This document shows positions 31,444 through 40,680 of a stretch of DNA of 64,000 bases, piece after piece (position 1 is the first letter of the stretch; each line of letters starts with the position of its first letter). A program made the translations under genes and the position numbers. The notes below the pieces were generated by a model, which saw only the letters and a program-made list of their open reading frames with translations, did no database searches and was not told where the DNA came from. Source of the stretch: Opitutaceae bacterium (GTDB lineage: Bacteria > Verrucomicrobiota > Verrucomicrobiia > Opitutales > Opitutaceae); assembly GCA_015075305.1 (NCBI GenBank), contig JABTUS010000005.1, forward strand, positions 1-64,000, read 5' to 3'.

Positions 31444-31920
31444 ATGATCCACATTGTTCTCTTTCAACCTGAAATTCCGCAAAACACGGGCAACGTCGGA
31501 CGCATGTGTGCGCTCACCCGTTCGCGCCTGCATCTCATCCATCCGCTCGGATACGTGATCAACGACCGCAATCTCAGGCGCGCCGGCATGGATTACTGGC
31601 GCTCGCTGGATGTGCATGAACACGCGGACTGGCCCGCATTCCGGCGCAGCGACAAGGCTCCCCGCCGCCTCTGGCTTTTCACCACCAAGGCGGCGAAGTC
31701 CTTCTGGGACGTGACCTACTCGGATGAGGATGGCCTGGTTTTTGGAAACGAGGGCTCCGGCGCGCCAGACTGGCTTCATGCTGAAATGGGAGAGGAGTCG
31801 CGGGTGACCATTCCGCACGCAAATCCGATGCTTCGCTCGCTCAATCTGAGCACTGCCGCTGGTATCGCCTGCTATGAGGCGCTCCGCCAGACGGCGCTGC
31901 TGCCCGGTGTGCGGCGTTGA
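31444..31920 (+). CDS. trmL: tRNA (cytidine(34)-2'-O)-methyltransferase
   Basis: A SPOUT-class methyltransferase that methylates the ribose at the wobble base of certain tRNA-Leu isoacceptors. The 158-residue protein starts MIHIVLFQPEIPQNTGNVGR, the classic TrmL opening, and continues with LHLIHPLGYVINDRNLRRAG and DYWRSLDV. The trefoil-knot S-adenosylmethionine site is LVFGNEGSGAP and PHANPMLRSLNLSTAAGIA. ATG 31444 was chosen because the family begins there. The upstream in-frame stretch (from about 31021) has no family features. Confidence 0.94.
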   Translation: MIHIVLFQPEIPQNTGNVGRMCALTRSRLHLIHPLGYVINDRNLRRAGMDYWRSLDVHEHADWPAFRRSDKAPRRLWLFTTKAAKSFWDVTYSDEDGLVFGNEGSGAPDWLHAEMGEESRVTIPHANPMLRSLNLSTAAGIACYEALRQTALLPGVRR

Positions 31921-32149
31921 CTTCCAATTGATGATGCGAGTTGAACCCTTTGCCTCCTGCGGGAGTTCAGCCCTGCCTCAATGCCTCAATGGCCTGCCCA
32001 CCCTTCAGGTCGGCAGGAATGAACCGATGGAACATTTTTGGGATGCGGCGACCTAAGAGTCTACCTGAACCCACACCATGCCAACGCCAAGAGTCCGGCC
32101 AAGAGGCCATCAACTCCCCGCATTTTTGCGGCGAATCCTGCCGTTGGAC

Positions 32150-32557
32150 ATGCGGACCCGATTCACCTGCGTTCTTTTCCTGATCGCCGGTGCCGGCTGC
32201 AGGATGATGGATACCTCGGGGGTCACGCTAAATTCCCCCAAGTTCACCCTGGAGCAGACCGAAAGGCTGCAGTTCGTTGATCCGGAGCTGCAGAGTGCCG
32301 TGACGAGCACGGGAATCCAGCACTCGACGCTCGCGGACGGCCGACTCCAGATCGTGGTCAACGTTCATAATCGCAGCAAGATGCCAATGACCGTGCAGTT
32401 GAGCACGGCGTTCAAGGACTCGACGGGTTTTGCGACCCTCGATGAAACCGCCTGGCAGACCCTGCTCCTGAGGCAGAATTCGACCGAGGCGGTTCGTTTT
32501 GTGTCCAGTCAGGCCGGTCTGCGACAGTTCACCGTGCGCGTCCGCCACTCGCCGTAG
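32150..32557 (+). CDS. YcfL-like lipoprotein
   Basis: A protein of 135 residues starting MRTRFTCVLFLIAGAGC, a textbook lipoprotein signal with lipobox IAGAGC. The mature part (FVDPELQSAVTSTGIQHSTL, LQIVVNVHNRSKMPMTVQLS) resembles DUF1425/YcfL-type domains: immunoglobulin-like strands with the phrase V-x-N-x-S. These are membrane-anchored proteins of unknown role, in E. coli related to LpoB-like accessory proteins. The start ATG at 32150 gives the signal; the frame is open upstream to 32078. It precedes the convergent tsaE-thiL-protease operon by 21 bases. Confidence 0.72.
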   Translation: MRTRFTCVLFLIAGAGCRMMDTSGVTLNSPKFTLEQTERLQFVDPELQSAVTSTGIQHSTLADGRLQIVVNVHNRSKMPMTVQLSTAFKDSTGFATLDETAWQTLLLRQNSTEAVRFVSSQAGLRQFTVRVRHSP

Positions 32558-32578
32558 GCTGCGAACTGACGGCACCCC

Positions 32579-33022
32579 TCAGCGCATGCGCAGGCTGTGG
32601 GACTCGTCGGGGAGAACGGCAAGATCGAGATGCATGGCATCGCGGGGAATCCAGGCGCTGATCCTTTCCGGCCACTCGACCGCCAGGCACCAGGGCGTGG
32701 TGAGGAAATCCTCCAGCATCAGGTCGTCGGCCTGGCGGTCATTCTCGAGGCGGTACGCATCAAGGTGGACCAGCGTGCGCGAAGGCCCCTTGTGGAGCGA
32801 GAAGAGCGTGAATGTCGGGCTCGTAATGGGATCGTGAATACCGAATCCGCGCGCCAGTCCCTGGACGAACGTGGTTTTTCCGGCACCGAGATCGCCGTGC
32901 AACGCAAGGGTGGCTTCGGGTGGAAGGATCCTCGCCAGCGCGGCGGCGTATTCCTGCATCGCGGCGGGATCGCGCGTGACCACTCCGGCCTTGAGTTCGG
33001 CGATCAATGGATGGTCAGTCAT
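32579..33022 (-). CDS. tsaE: tRNA threonylcarbamoyladenosine biosynthesis ATPase TsaE
   Basis: TsaE is the ATPase partner of TsaD/TsaB in forming t6A37 on ANN-decoding tRNAs. The 147-residue protein has Walker A LHGDLGAGKTTFVQGLARG, then the family's SPTFTLFSL and LVHLDAYRLE, and the late block LEDFLTTPWCLAVEWPERIS. The length is normal. Its ATG overlaps the end of thiL by 8 bases, so it is the last gene of a coupled unit of CPBP protease, thiL and tsaE. ThiL and TsaE are often neighbours in other bacteria. Confidence 0.95.
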   Translation of the reverse strand: MTDHPLIAELKAGVVTRDPAAMQEYAAALARILPPEATLALHGDLGAGKTTFVQGLARGFGIHDPITSPTFTLFSLHKGPSRTLVHLDAYRLENDRQADDLMLEDFLTTPWCLAVEWPERISAWIPRDAMHLDLAVLPDESHSLRMR

Positions 33023-34037
33023 GGGCGGCTGGCGGTCTTGCGTCCCTCTTGGTCCTGTCCTCCGTCCGGCTCAGGTGTTCATAGCCGCCGAAACACGCCG
33101 CATCGATCCATTCCACACGCAGGTCAGCAACCGCGGATGGCCTGAAGAAACGCCCGATGCGGGTCAGCCGCAGACGGGGGAACCTTCGCCTCCAGTCGCG
33201 CGCGAATGACTCGAATTCGGTGGTGCCCCGAAGTGCAAACACCAGCTCGTAATCCTCGCCATCCCCGAGGGCGTGCGCCAGAGCGGAGCGACCGCTTGAG
33301 CGGGACGCCCTGCGCGCGTCACCGCTGATCGGAATCATGCGGGAATCAAGGCGGGCCATGGCACCGGGCGGTGTGAGCGAAGAGAGGTCCTTGGCCAGCC
33401 CGTCGCTGACGTCCATCATTGCGACGACCTCCCTTCGCGAAGCGAGCCATGCGCCCTCGGCGAGCCGGGGGGAGAAATTCCAGTGGTGGGCCTGGCGGCT
33501 TCCGCCCAGACTCCCTGTCACGCAGATCCAGTCTCCCGGCCTTGCGCCGGACCGGGTGAGGATGCGCTGGTGCGGCGACCGCGCGCCGCCCAGGAGCGTC
33601 AGCGTTGCAACGATGCCGCCGGTGAGCTGGGCGACGTCACCCCCGACGACGGGAACGCCGTGCATTCGGCTGACGCGGGCGATGCCCCTGTAGAATTGCT
33701 CCAGCCAGCGGATGCTTACAGCGGGGTCGATTGCGAGGGCAACGACGGCCGCACGCGGGACGCCGCCCATCGCCGCGATGTCGCTGAGGTTCCGCTTGAA
33801 AAGTTTTGCTCCCGCAGCCGCAGGCGGCACTTTGTCATCGAAGTGCCGGCCATAGATGACGGGATCGACCGTGATGAGCTGGGGTGCCTTGGACGACGGC
33901 ACCACGGCACAGTCGTCACCCAGCCCGAAGGGGCTCCTGGGGCTCGCGGTTCCGAGCCAGCGGCGGATCTCGGCTATGACACCGCGTTCGCCCAGGGATC
34001 CGATGGACAATGCGGGGTCGCCGGTGAATGGGTTCAT
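33015..34037 (-). CDS. thiL: thiamine-monophosphate kinase
   Basis: ThiL phosphorylates thiamine monophosphate to thiamine diphosphate. The 340-residue protein has the PurM/ThiL ATP-grasp-like layout: FGLGDDCAVVPSSKAPQLIT near the N-terminus, KLFKRNLSDIAAMGGVPRAA, VPVVGGDVAQLTGGIVATLT, and MMDVSDGLAKDLSSL, then GDGEDYELVFAL. These acidic motifs bind Mg-ATP. The start is ATG 34037, which overlaps the stop of the upstream protease gene (ATGA). The open frame continues upstream to 34847 in another gene's antisense, which is not coding. Slightly unusual: several Arg-rich stretches near the C-terminus (DWRRRFPRLRLTRIGRFF). Confidence 0.94.
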   Translation of the reverse strand: MNPFTGDPALSIGSLGERGVIAEIRRWLGTASPRSPFGLGDDCAVVPSSKAPQLITVDPVIYGRHFDDKVPPAAAGAKLFKRNLSDIAAMGGVPRAAVVALAIDPAVSIRWLEQFYRGIARVSRMHGVPVVGGDVAQLTGGIVATLTLLGGARSPHQRILTRSGARPGDWICVTGSLGGSRQAHHWNFSPRLAEGAWLASRREVVAMMDVSDGLAKDLSSLTPPGAMARLDSRMIPISGDARRASRSSGRSALAHALGDGEDYELVFALRGTTEFESFARDWRRRFPRLRLTRIGRFFRPSAVADLRVEWIDAACFGGYEHLSRTEDRTKRDARPPAAHD

Positions 34038-34936
34038 GGCTGCGCGATGGATGACGCCTGATCCTTCATGGTCATGAGGAGAATTGCCAGCGTGTGCAGG
34101 TTGAAGAACGCATGGGCGAACATGCAGATCGCGAGGCGCCCAGTGCGCTCGTAGACGAAAGCCAGCACGATGCCAAACATCACGAGCGGCACGAAGGCGG
34201 CCGCATTGGCGTGAAGGGCGGAAAAGAAGATGCCCGAAATGAGGTAGGCCGAGATGCCGGGAACGCGGGTGCGAAGGTAGCGGAAAACCCCTGCGCGAAA
34301 CACGAGTTCCTCGATGATCGGCGCGATCACGACCGCGAGAGTGGCCATGGCCGCCACGAGCAGCCGCGAGTCGGAGCGCGTCAGCATGTCGACAAGCTCC
34401 TGCTGCTCCGTATTCACACCGACGGCGCGAAGAACTGTGGTCGAGATGAATCCGGAGAGCCCCACCATGGGAAGGGCGGCAAGGAACACCATCAAACCCG
34501 CGGCAAGCGCGTTGGCTCGAAACGGTGCGACGGGTGCTGAAGCGAAATCGTCGGGCGGGATGAACGGCTCCTCCAGGGGTGCCTCGCGTCGCATCACCCG
34601 GTGATAGGCGTTTCCGAGAAAAATGCCGCCAAGAACGCCGAGCTGAAAGGCGAGATTGTAGAGGACGAGCCAGACATCGGCGTCCATCAGATCCTTGAAC
34701 TGCCGCTCGATTGTCTGCGTCAGGAACTGCAGCGCAAGGCCGCCCACCACTGCAAAAAGGGCGCGGGTCAGGAAGTCCCCGACGGAGATCGACCAGGGGT
34801 GAAGGCGGATCGCCTTGAGTGAGGGCGATCGCGAGCCGAGCAGCCACCGATGGAGAATGATGCAGCCCGCAATCAGGAGGGCGATTTCGATGAGGTTGGC
34901 GGCGATGAGCGCAGGCTCGTCGAAGGAAAATTCCAT
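34034..34936 (-). CDS. CPBP-family intramembrane metalloprotease
   Basis: A membrane protein of 300 residues with about seven or eight hydrophobic segments. It carries the CPBP (CAAX protease/bacteriocin-processing, Abi) motifs: IIEELVFRAGVFRYLR (EExxxR), FFSALHANAAAFV (FxxxH) and MFAHAFFNLHTLAIL (HxxxN/B), which coordinate zinc in the membrane. Substrates for such stand-alone proteases are usually unknown; some confer bacteriocin immunity. The first gene of the coupled unit with thiL and tsaE; its stop overlaps thiL by 4 bases. No partner substrate gene is obvious nearby. Confidence 0.9.
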   Translation of the reverse strand: MEFSFDEPALIAANLIEIALLIAGCIILHRWLLGSRSPSLKAIRLHPWSISVGDFLTRALFAVVGGLALQFLTQTIERQFKDLMDADVWLVLYNLAFQLGVLGGIFLGNAYHRVMRREAPLEEPFIPPDDFASAPVAPFRANALAAGLMVFLAALPMVGLSGFISTTVLRAVGVNTEQQELVDMLTRSDSRLLVAAMATLAVVIAPIIEELVFRAGVFRYLRTRVPGISAYLISGIFFSALHANAAAFVPLVMFGIVLAFVYERTGRLAICMFAHAFFNLHTLAILLMTMKDQASSIAQP

Positions 34937-35204
34937 AGGGTGGACGGGAACGACGATGCCAAGCCGTTCGGAAGCGTCACGGAAAATCCCGACGAACGTT
35001 CCTCCATGTGCAAACCATCGGATGAATGTTTGAAGCCTGGTCCCGCGAACCAGGACGCGAGAGTGTGCCCGGGCGGCAATTGATGATTTGATTCAATCAA
35101 AACTGAAGTCGCTGAGCATTCCTCACTGGAACTCCGGAAGGGATTGCCGAGACCGCGCAGATGGGCTAGGAATTGCCGCGAACTGAAATATTCCAGCCTT
35201 CGTT

Positions 35205-36140
35205 GTGTATCGAAATCTAGACTACCGGGAATTTCTCGAGCGTGGGAGCTGGCCGGTGCACTTCCGATCGCAGCTTCCGCATCCTTGTCCGATCTGCGAA
35301 TTCACCACCGAGCCCGCAGGTGAGACCGCCGGCCGGCGCACCGGCCGCACCTTTCAGCTCCAGCGATGCATCGTTTGTGGGTTCGTCTTTGTCATCGATC
35401 CCTGCACTGATCAGGCCGGCGCCATCGATGCGGTGGGTCTCGGGGGGAAGCGCGCGGATGCCGGAGCTGCTTCTGAATGCGAGCGTGATGACTCGGGCAG
35501 GTGCATTCAATTCTATGAATGGCGGGGTGTGGAGCGGGTCGCCCGGCACTTCCTGCCGTCCGGTGGAAAGTGGCTGGACTACAGTTGCGGCGAGGGAGGG
35601 ATGGTTCGATTCGCCAGGGCAGCCGGGCGCTTTGATGTGAGGGGATTTGAGGCGGGCCCATGCGGGGAGAAGGCGCGGGCGAATGGCCTGCCAATCCTGA
35701 CCGAGGACGAACTTGAATCGCATCAAGGAACATTTGATTTCGCGACCTCGCTGGACGTCCTAGAGCACCGGGAGGACCCGGTTGCTGAACTGTCGAAAAT
35801 CCACTCGATGCTGAAGCCCGGGGGAGTGCTCTTTTTCCTCACGTCCAACACCGCTGGTGCTCCTGCATCAATCAGCAAGTGGCCGCGGATCGATCCCGAG
35901 ATTCATGCCAGTTACTTCAACCACGTTTCCATGAAGGTCGCGCTGGAGCGCGGGAGATTCATGCTGAAGTACATTTCCTGGCTGCCGGGTTTCAGCGATA
36001 TTGTCCGGTACAAGACCCTCAGGTGCCTGGGGGTCAGGCGAAGGAATATTTTTGAGCAGGCCGTTCCCTGGCGGCTGGTTTCCCGGCTGTTTGCGGCCAG
36101 GCAGCACCTTGTCGATTACTCGGTGGGCATTGCGCGCTAG
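35205..36140 (+). CDS. zinc-ribbon class I SAM-dependent methyltransferase
   Basis: A protein of 311 residues. The N-terminal zinc ribbon has CPIC and CIVC pairs (residues about 28-62), a layout found in methyltransferases acting on sugar or nucleotide-sugar substrates and in UbiE/Coq3-like families. The S-adenosylmethionine fold follows: WLDYSCGEGGMVRFARAAG is motif I (D-Y-S-C-G-E-G), FDFATSLDVLEHREDPVAEL contains the DVLEH motif IV, and SMLKPGGVLFFLT is the next strand. GTG at 35205 is the start with no clear ribosome binding site. It stops within the convergent mutY stop (4-base overlap). The substrate is unknown; the zinc ribbon suggests a C-methyltransferase type. Confidence 0.8.
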   Translation: MYRNLDYREFLERGSWPVHFRSQLPHPCPICEFTTEPAGETAGRRTGRTFQLQRCIVCGFVFVIDPCTDQAGAIDAVGLGGKRADAGAASECERDDSGRCIQFYEWRGVERVARHFLPSGGKWLDYSCGEGGMVRFARAAGRFDVRGFEAGPCGEKARANGLPILTEDELESHQGTFDFATSLDVLEHREDPVAELSKIHSMLKPGGVLFFLTSNTAGAPASISKWPRIDPEIHASYFNHVSMKVALERGRFMLKYISWLPGFSDIVRYKTLRCLGVRRRNIFEQAVPWRLVSRLFAARQHLVDYSVGIAR

Positions 36141-37228
36141 GCAGGCGGTCGCTTTCGAGCGAGCGCCACAGCGCGGCGCGCTGCTGGATCCGTTGCGAGG
36201 ATTTCATTTATCCAGCGTCGGTGAGGACCCGAAACCGGGATCGCCGGGAGTTCGCCGAGGTCAATCCAAACGAGCTCCGGGTGCGGGGCAATGCGCCTCT
36301 TAAGGGAAACGCGGTAAATCAATTCGGTGATCGAATGACGCGTGATGGTTCGCCTCCTCTGCGCGATCAGATCCATGGGTGCCAATGCCCTTTCCTTGAG
36401 TCCGACCTGCGCAGCCGTTGGAAGCTCATGGAGTTTCGCGAGTCTTCGCGCGCCGGATGTGGCCCGATGAAGCAGCAGCGCGCCGCGCCTGAGCGTCCAT
36501 GCGCGGGTGACCGTGCAGTATTCGATCTCCTTCGGAGCCAGCCTGGGATACCGCTCGGGCGAGCCTTCGGCCGCGGCTGCGCACCAGCGGCTGACCGGAC
36601 AGAGCAGGCAGAGCGGATTCCGCCGATGACAGACCGTGGCTCCAAGTTCCATCATCGCCTGATTGTGGTCCCCCGGTGCTTCAATGCTCAGCAGTTCCCT
36701 TGCGACCGGAGTCAGATGTTTGGCCGCCGCCGCCCCGTCCTTGAATCGGGTGGAGTCTCCGGTGAGCCGGGCGATTATGCGCACAACGTTGCCGTCCACG
36801 CACGCCTCCGCCGCACCGAAGGCGATGCTGGTGATGGCCGCCGCCGTGTAGGGACCCACACCGGGAAGTTTGCGCCACGCCCGTGCTGCGCTTGGAATTT
36901 CAGGCTCGGCGACGAGCGCTTGGGCGAGCCGGTGAAGGTTGCGCGCGCGCGAATAGTACCCGAGCCCCTCCCATTGCCTGAGCACCTCCTCCTCGGACGC
37001 CGAAGCGAGCGACGCAAAATCGGGAAATGTCTCGAGCCAGCGCTCGAAATAGGGCAGCACGGTTTTCACCTGTGTTTGCTGGAGCATGAATTCGCTCACC
37101 ACCGTGCGATAGAGGGAGGGCTTCACTCGCCAGGGAAGCGGGCGCTGGCTCGACCGATACCAGTCGAGCAAGGCGCGTTGGAATTCCGTCTTTTCTGAGG
37201 ATGACCTGGATACGGCGGATTTGGGCAC
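36137..37228 (-). CDS. mutY: A/G-specific adenine glycosylase
   Basis: MutY removes A mispaired with 8-oxoG, preventing G:C to T:A mutations. From GTG 37228 the protein is about 363 residues. Visible parts are LPWRVKPSLYRTVVSEFMLQ and QTQVKTVLPYFERW (catalytic Glu region), HhH motif LPGVGPYTAAAI, catalytic Asp in EACVDGNVVRIIARL, and a 4Fe-4S cluster loop with spacing C-x6-C-x2-C-x5-C (CHRRNPLCLLCPVSRWC). The C-terminal Nudix-like 8-oxoG recognition domain begins near YCTVTRAWTLRRGALLL. The frame is open upstream to a GTG at 37360, but homology starts only near FQRALLDWYRSSQRPLPWR. It is convergent with the methyltransferase gene. Confidence 0.92.
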   Translation of the reverse strand: MPKSAVSRSSSEKTEFQRALLDWYRSSQRPLPWRVKPSLYRTVVSEFMLQQTQVKTVLPYFERWLETFPDFASLASASEEEVLRQWEGLGYYSRARNLHRLAQALVAEPEIPSAARAWRKLPGVGPYTAAAITSIAFGAAEACVDGNVVRIIARLTGDSTRFKDGAAAAKHLTPVARELLSIEAPGDHNQAMMELGATVCHRRNPLCLLCPVSRWCAAAAEGSPERYPRLAPKEIEYCTVTRAWTLRRGALLLHRATSGARRLAKLHELPTAAQVGLKERALAPMDLIAQRRRTITRHSITELIYRVSLKRRIAPHPELVWIDLGELPAIPVSGPHRRWINEILATDPAARRAVALARKRPPA

Positions 37229-37424
37229 GGGTGTCGTGAGACAGGCAGGGGTGGGCTGCGGAGTGAACCTCAAACATTCGCGCCCGCGGTCAAACGAGCG
37301 GAGCACGCGCCAGTTCGGTTTGAATCGGCGCAAGGAGGCGAGAAGACGCCTTTCCCGCACATCTCATGCAAATTCCGAATTCATTTTTCGTGCCTTTCCC
37401 CGCCGGGTCATGGTTTAACCCGTC

Positions 37425-38438
37425 ATGCCAAAGCCACGCTCCGGGGATGCGTTCGCATCGGACGCTCCCACGAAGAAACTCTCCTCCTACACCGTCAAGC
37501 TGGACGAAGCGCAGATGGAGGCGCTCAAATCCATTCTGAACGGTCGCGGATGGGAGGCATTCGACGTCGCCTACTCGCGCTACGCGTTTCGCGGCAGGGA
37601 CTGCAATGTGACGGCCTATGAGAGCGGCAAGGTTGTGATAGCCGGCAAGGGCACGGAGGAGTTTGTGACGATGACCCTTGAACCCGAGGTCACGCGCGCT
37701 CCCAAGCTGGGTTATGACGAGGAGCTCAATCCCGAATGGTTTGAGGCCCATGCGGGCCTTGACGAAAGTGGAAAGGGGGATTTTTTCGGCCCGGTCATAG
37801 CGGCCACCGTCATCGCGCAGCCGGCCATGATTCGCGCGTGGCGCAAGGCTGGGGTGCAGGATTCCAAGAAGCTGTCGGAGGGGCAGATTCTCAAGATGGA
37901 TGAGATGATACGCGGCACGCGCGGTGCGGTTGTGAAGACCTGCCATTGCAGCATGCCGAAGTACAATGAGCTCATGGCGCGCCCGAGGGCCAACCTGAAT
38001 CTGCTGCTGGCCTGGCTGCACGGAACCGCGCTGATGCAAGCGCTGGCGGAGAGTGCGGTGCCCTGGGGTCTTCTCGACCAGTTTTCCAAGCAGCCGCTGG
38101 TGCAGCGGGAGCTCGCGCGCAAGGGGCTCAAGGGATTCGAGCTCAGGATGCGCACAAAAGCGGAGGAGGATCCGGTTGTGGCCGCGGCCTCGGTCGTGGC
38201 TCGCGCGGTGTACGTGCGCGAGATGCACAAGCTGTCGCAGCGCTTCGGGGAGAAGCTTCAAAAGGGCGCGAGTTCAAAGGTGAACGAGCAGGCTGCGCGC
38301 ATCATTGAAAGGTTCGGCGTGCGGTCACTGGGAGATTTCGCGAAGCTGCATTTCCGCACCGCCTACGATGTGGTCAGGGCCGCGGGAAAGCTGGATGAAC
38401 TCCCTTTGCCCGAGCCGAAGGAAAAAATGGATTGGTGA
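37425..38438 (+). CDS. rnhC: ribonuclease HIII
   Basis: RNase HIII cleaves RNA in RNA/DNA hybrids. The 337-residue protein has the TBP-like N-terminal substrate-binding domain (SYTVKLDEAQMEALKSILNG, FDVAYSRYAFRGRDCNVTAY) and the catalytic domain. The latter has GLDESGKGDFFGPVIAATVI (Asp, Glu), VQDSKKLSEGQILKMDEMIR and VPWGLLDQF, with further acidic residues later (FELRMRTKAEEDPVVAAASV). RNase HIII is usual in some Firmicutes, Chlamydiae and a few other lineages and is less common beside RNase HII. Here the type 2 enzyme RnhB is encoded 32 bases downstream on the same strand, giving a tandem rnhC-rnhB pair. Confidence 0.93.
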   Translation: MPKPRSGDAFASDAPTKKLSSYTVKLDEAQMEALKSILNGRGWEAFDVAYSRYAFRGRDCNVTAYESGKVVIAGKGTEEFVTMTLEPEVTRAPKLGYDEELNPEWFEAHAGLDESGKGDFFGPVIAATVIAQPAMIRAWRKAGVQDSKKLSEGQILKMDEMIRGTRGAVVKTCHCSMPKYNELMARPRANLNLLLAWLHGTALMQALAESAVPWGLLDQFSKQPLVQRELARKGLKGFELRMRTKAEEDPVVAAASVVARAVYVREMHKLSQRFGEKLQKGASSKVNEQAARIIERFGVRSLGDFAKLHFRTAYDVVRAAGKLDELPLPEPKEKMDW

Positions 38439-38470
38439 AACCGGCGCCGGTTTGCTGGAGTTGAGTATCC

Positions 38471-39256
38471 ATGGCGAAACGTCGTCAACTGCGGGCATTT
38501 GATCTGAAGCAACTCGATGGTGTCGCTGAGCTCATTGGCGTCGATGAGGCGGGCCGCGGCGCGCTCGCCGGTCCTGTTGTGGCGGGAGCGGTTCTCGTGA
38601 CGCGCGAATTCCTCAACAGCCGCTGGTCCGAGGTCAACGCCCGGCGGATCAATGATTCAAAGCAGGTCAGCGCCGCGGAAAGGGAGTCGCTCTGGATGGA
38701 GTTCGAGGGGCTCGTGGCCGAAGGCAGGATTCACGTGAACTTCGGATCGGCGGATGTCGCGGAGATTGACAGACTGAACATTCTGGGCGCGACCAAGCTG
38801 GCCATGCGGCGGGCGATTGAAGGCATTTATCCGCCTGACGCTTTCCGGAGAACGACGGAGCCCGACCTCTTCTCCACGCCGGAGGAGGTCGCCGGCTACC
38901 AGCCGCAGGTTTCCGCGCGCATCCTGGTCGACGGCCTGCCGCTGCGGCATTTTTCCTACCCTCATTCGGGACTTGTGAACGGGGACGCGCGTTCGCTCTG
39001 CATCGCCATGGCGTCGATCGTTGCGAAAGTCGTGCGCGATCGCCTCATGGTTGAGATGGAGTCAGCCCACCCGGGCTATGGTTTCGCCCAGCACAAGGGT
39101 TATGGCACGGACGAGCATCGCGACGCAGTGCTCCGTCTCGGACGATGCGTCCAGCACCGGGAGGTGTTCCTTCGGAAGCTTCTGGCGAAACGCACGGATC
39201 CGGGGCAGATGGACTTCCTCGACGGTGCGGATCAGGAGTCTGTGAGCGATTGCTGA
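38471..39256 (+). CDS. rnhB: ribonuclease HII
   Basis: RNase HII removes single ribonucleotides misincorporated into DNA and processes RNA/DNA junctions. The 261-residue protein has the catalytic set: IGVDEAGRGALAGPVVAGAV (Asp-Glu), INDSKQVSAAERESLW, ILVDGLP (Asp) and SLCIAMASIVAKVVRDRLM, then HPGYGFAQHKGYGTDEHRDAV. It is longer than average, mainly through an insert around residues 122-148 (PPDAFRRTTEPDLFSTPEEV) between catalytic blocks. It is in tandem with rnhC and probably co-transcribed. Confidence 0.95.
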   Translation: MAKRRQLRAFDLKQLDGVAELIGVDEAGRGALAGPVVAGAVLVTREFLNSRWSEVNARRINDSKQVSAAERESLWMEFEGLVAEGRIHVNFGSADVAEIDRLNILGATKLAMRRAIEGIYPPDAFRRTTEPDLFSTPEEVAGYQPQVSARILVDGLPLRHFSYPHSGLVNGDARSLCIAMASIVAKVVRDRLMVEMESAHPGYGFAQHKGYGTDEHRDAVLRLGRCVQHREVFLRKLLAKRTDPGQMDFLDGADQESVSDC

Positions 39257-39374
39257 GGATCCTGGAGCGGGATGCCGGATGGGAGTCGAACGGACGATCC
39301 GGGAATGGCGGGACGCGGAAGCGGGCATTCCTTGCGTTTCCAATCGAATTGCCGGGAGAGTAAGGCTTCGTAAC

Positions 39375-40583
39375 ATGGCATCGAAACCCGCTTCCTCCAT
39401 GGCGACCAAACGAAGCACCTCACTCGACCGCGTGCTGGGACGCCTCGACCAGCTCGACACGGTGAACCTGACGAATCTCGTTCAGCGTCTCGCGCGCGAG
39501 CGGGGGGTGTTTGAGGATATTTTCAACACGCTGCAGGAGGGGGTCCTGGTCATTGATGCCGAAGGCGTGATCGCCTATGCGAATGCCGCCGCGCATCAAT
39601 TGATCGGGCTCGGGTCGGGCGACGATCTCGCCGGGAAAACGCTCTGGCGCCTGATTCCCGGACTCCGGCCCTCGCTTGGATCCTCGCTCGATGACGACGC
39701 CACGCTGCCGGTCCTGGCGCGCGAATTTGAGCTGACGTATCCCTCGCCGCGGACGGTCCGCCTCTACATGGTGCCATTCAAGTCGGAGGCAAAGGCGGTG
39801 GGAAGCGGGCGGCGTTTTGCAGTGATCCTGAGTGATGTGACCCGCGACAAGGTGAGCACCGAGGAGCGCATCGAGAATGAACGCACGTCGTCGATACTGC
39901 TGCTGGCCGCCGGCGTGGCGCATGAGCTGGGAAATCCGCTCAATTCGTTGAACATTCACCTGCAGTTGCTGGAGCGGCGCATCCGGAAACTGAAGGGCGC
40001 GAAGGAAAAGGAGACTGAGGCACTCGTGGAGTCGGTGGCGGTATGTCGCTCCGAGGTTCAGCGGCTCGATGGCATCATCGCTAACTTTCTCGAGGCGATT
40101 CGCCCGCGTGCACCGGACCTTGCCGAGACAAACCTGGGTGAAGTCCTCTCGGAAGTTCTGAGTTTCCAGCACAATGAACTGGCTGACCGCGGCATTCAGG
40201 TGGAGGTTGACGCCTCAGAGACGCTGCCTGCGGTGATGGCCGACCGCAATCAGATCAAGCAGGTCTTTTTCAACATCACCAAGAACGCGATGGAGGCCAT
40301 GGCTCCGGGCGGCTTCCTTCGCATCGCGGTCCGCCCGGATGACGAGTATGTTCATGTCCGGTTTGGTGACACAGGGGTGGGCATCAGACAGGAGGACCTC
40401 GTGAAGCTCTTTCAGCCCTACCACACGACGAAGCCCAGCGGGCACGGCCTGGGGCTCATGATCGTGCAGCGCATCCTGCGCGAACACGGCGGACAGGTCG
40501 GAATCGAGAGCAAGGAAGGCGTGGGCACCGTCGTGTCACTGCAGTTTCCGCGAAAGGACCGCCGCGTGCGGATGCTGAAATGA
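39375..40583 (+). CDS. PAS-domain sensor histidine kinase (NtrB-like)
   Basis: A soluble kinase of 402 residues. A short N-terminal helix region (residues 15-45) precedes a PAS domain (about 48-160; LQEGVLVIDAEGVIAYANAA). The HisKA box LAAGVAHELGNPLNSLNIHL carries the phospho-accepting His183, and the ATPase domain has N box NITKNAMEAM (300-309), G1 GDTGVGI (331-337) and G2 GHGLGL (357-361). No membrane segment is present, so it senses a cytosolic cue, as NtrB/NtrC-type kinases do. The start is ATG 39375 (MASKPASSMATKRS), with an in-frame ATG at 39279 possible. It is followed 97 bases later by a sigma-54-dependent response regulator, its evident partner. The signal is unknown. Confidence 0.9.
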   Translation: MASKPASSMATKRSTSLDRVLGRLDQLDTVNLTNLVQRLARERGVFEDIFNTLQEGVLVIDAEGVIAYANAAAHQLIGLGSGDDLAGKTLWRLIPGLRPSLGSSLDDDATLPVLAREFELTYPSPRTVRLYMVPFKSEAKAVGSGRRFAVILSDVTRDKVSTEERIENERTSSILLLAAGVAHELGNPLNSLNIHLQLLERRIRKLKGAKEKETEALVESVAVCRSEVQRLDGIIANFLEAIRPRAPDLAETNLGEVLSEVLSFQHNELADRGIQVEVDASETLPAVMADRNQIKQVFFNITKNAMEAMAPGGFLRIAVRPDDEYVHVRFGDTGVGIRQEDLVKLFQPYHTTKPSGHGLGLMIVQRILREHGGQVGIESKEGVGTVVSLQFPRKDRRVRMLK

Positions 40584-40680
40584 CCGCGGACTTTCGAGCG
40601 CGGGACGGGACTGCGAAGCCATTGAAGCATTCCAACACGCTTGACCGATCCCGCTCCGGCGGGAGACTCCCCCTGAAGCC

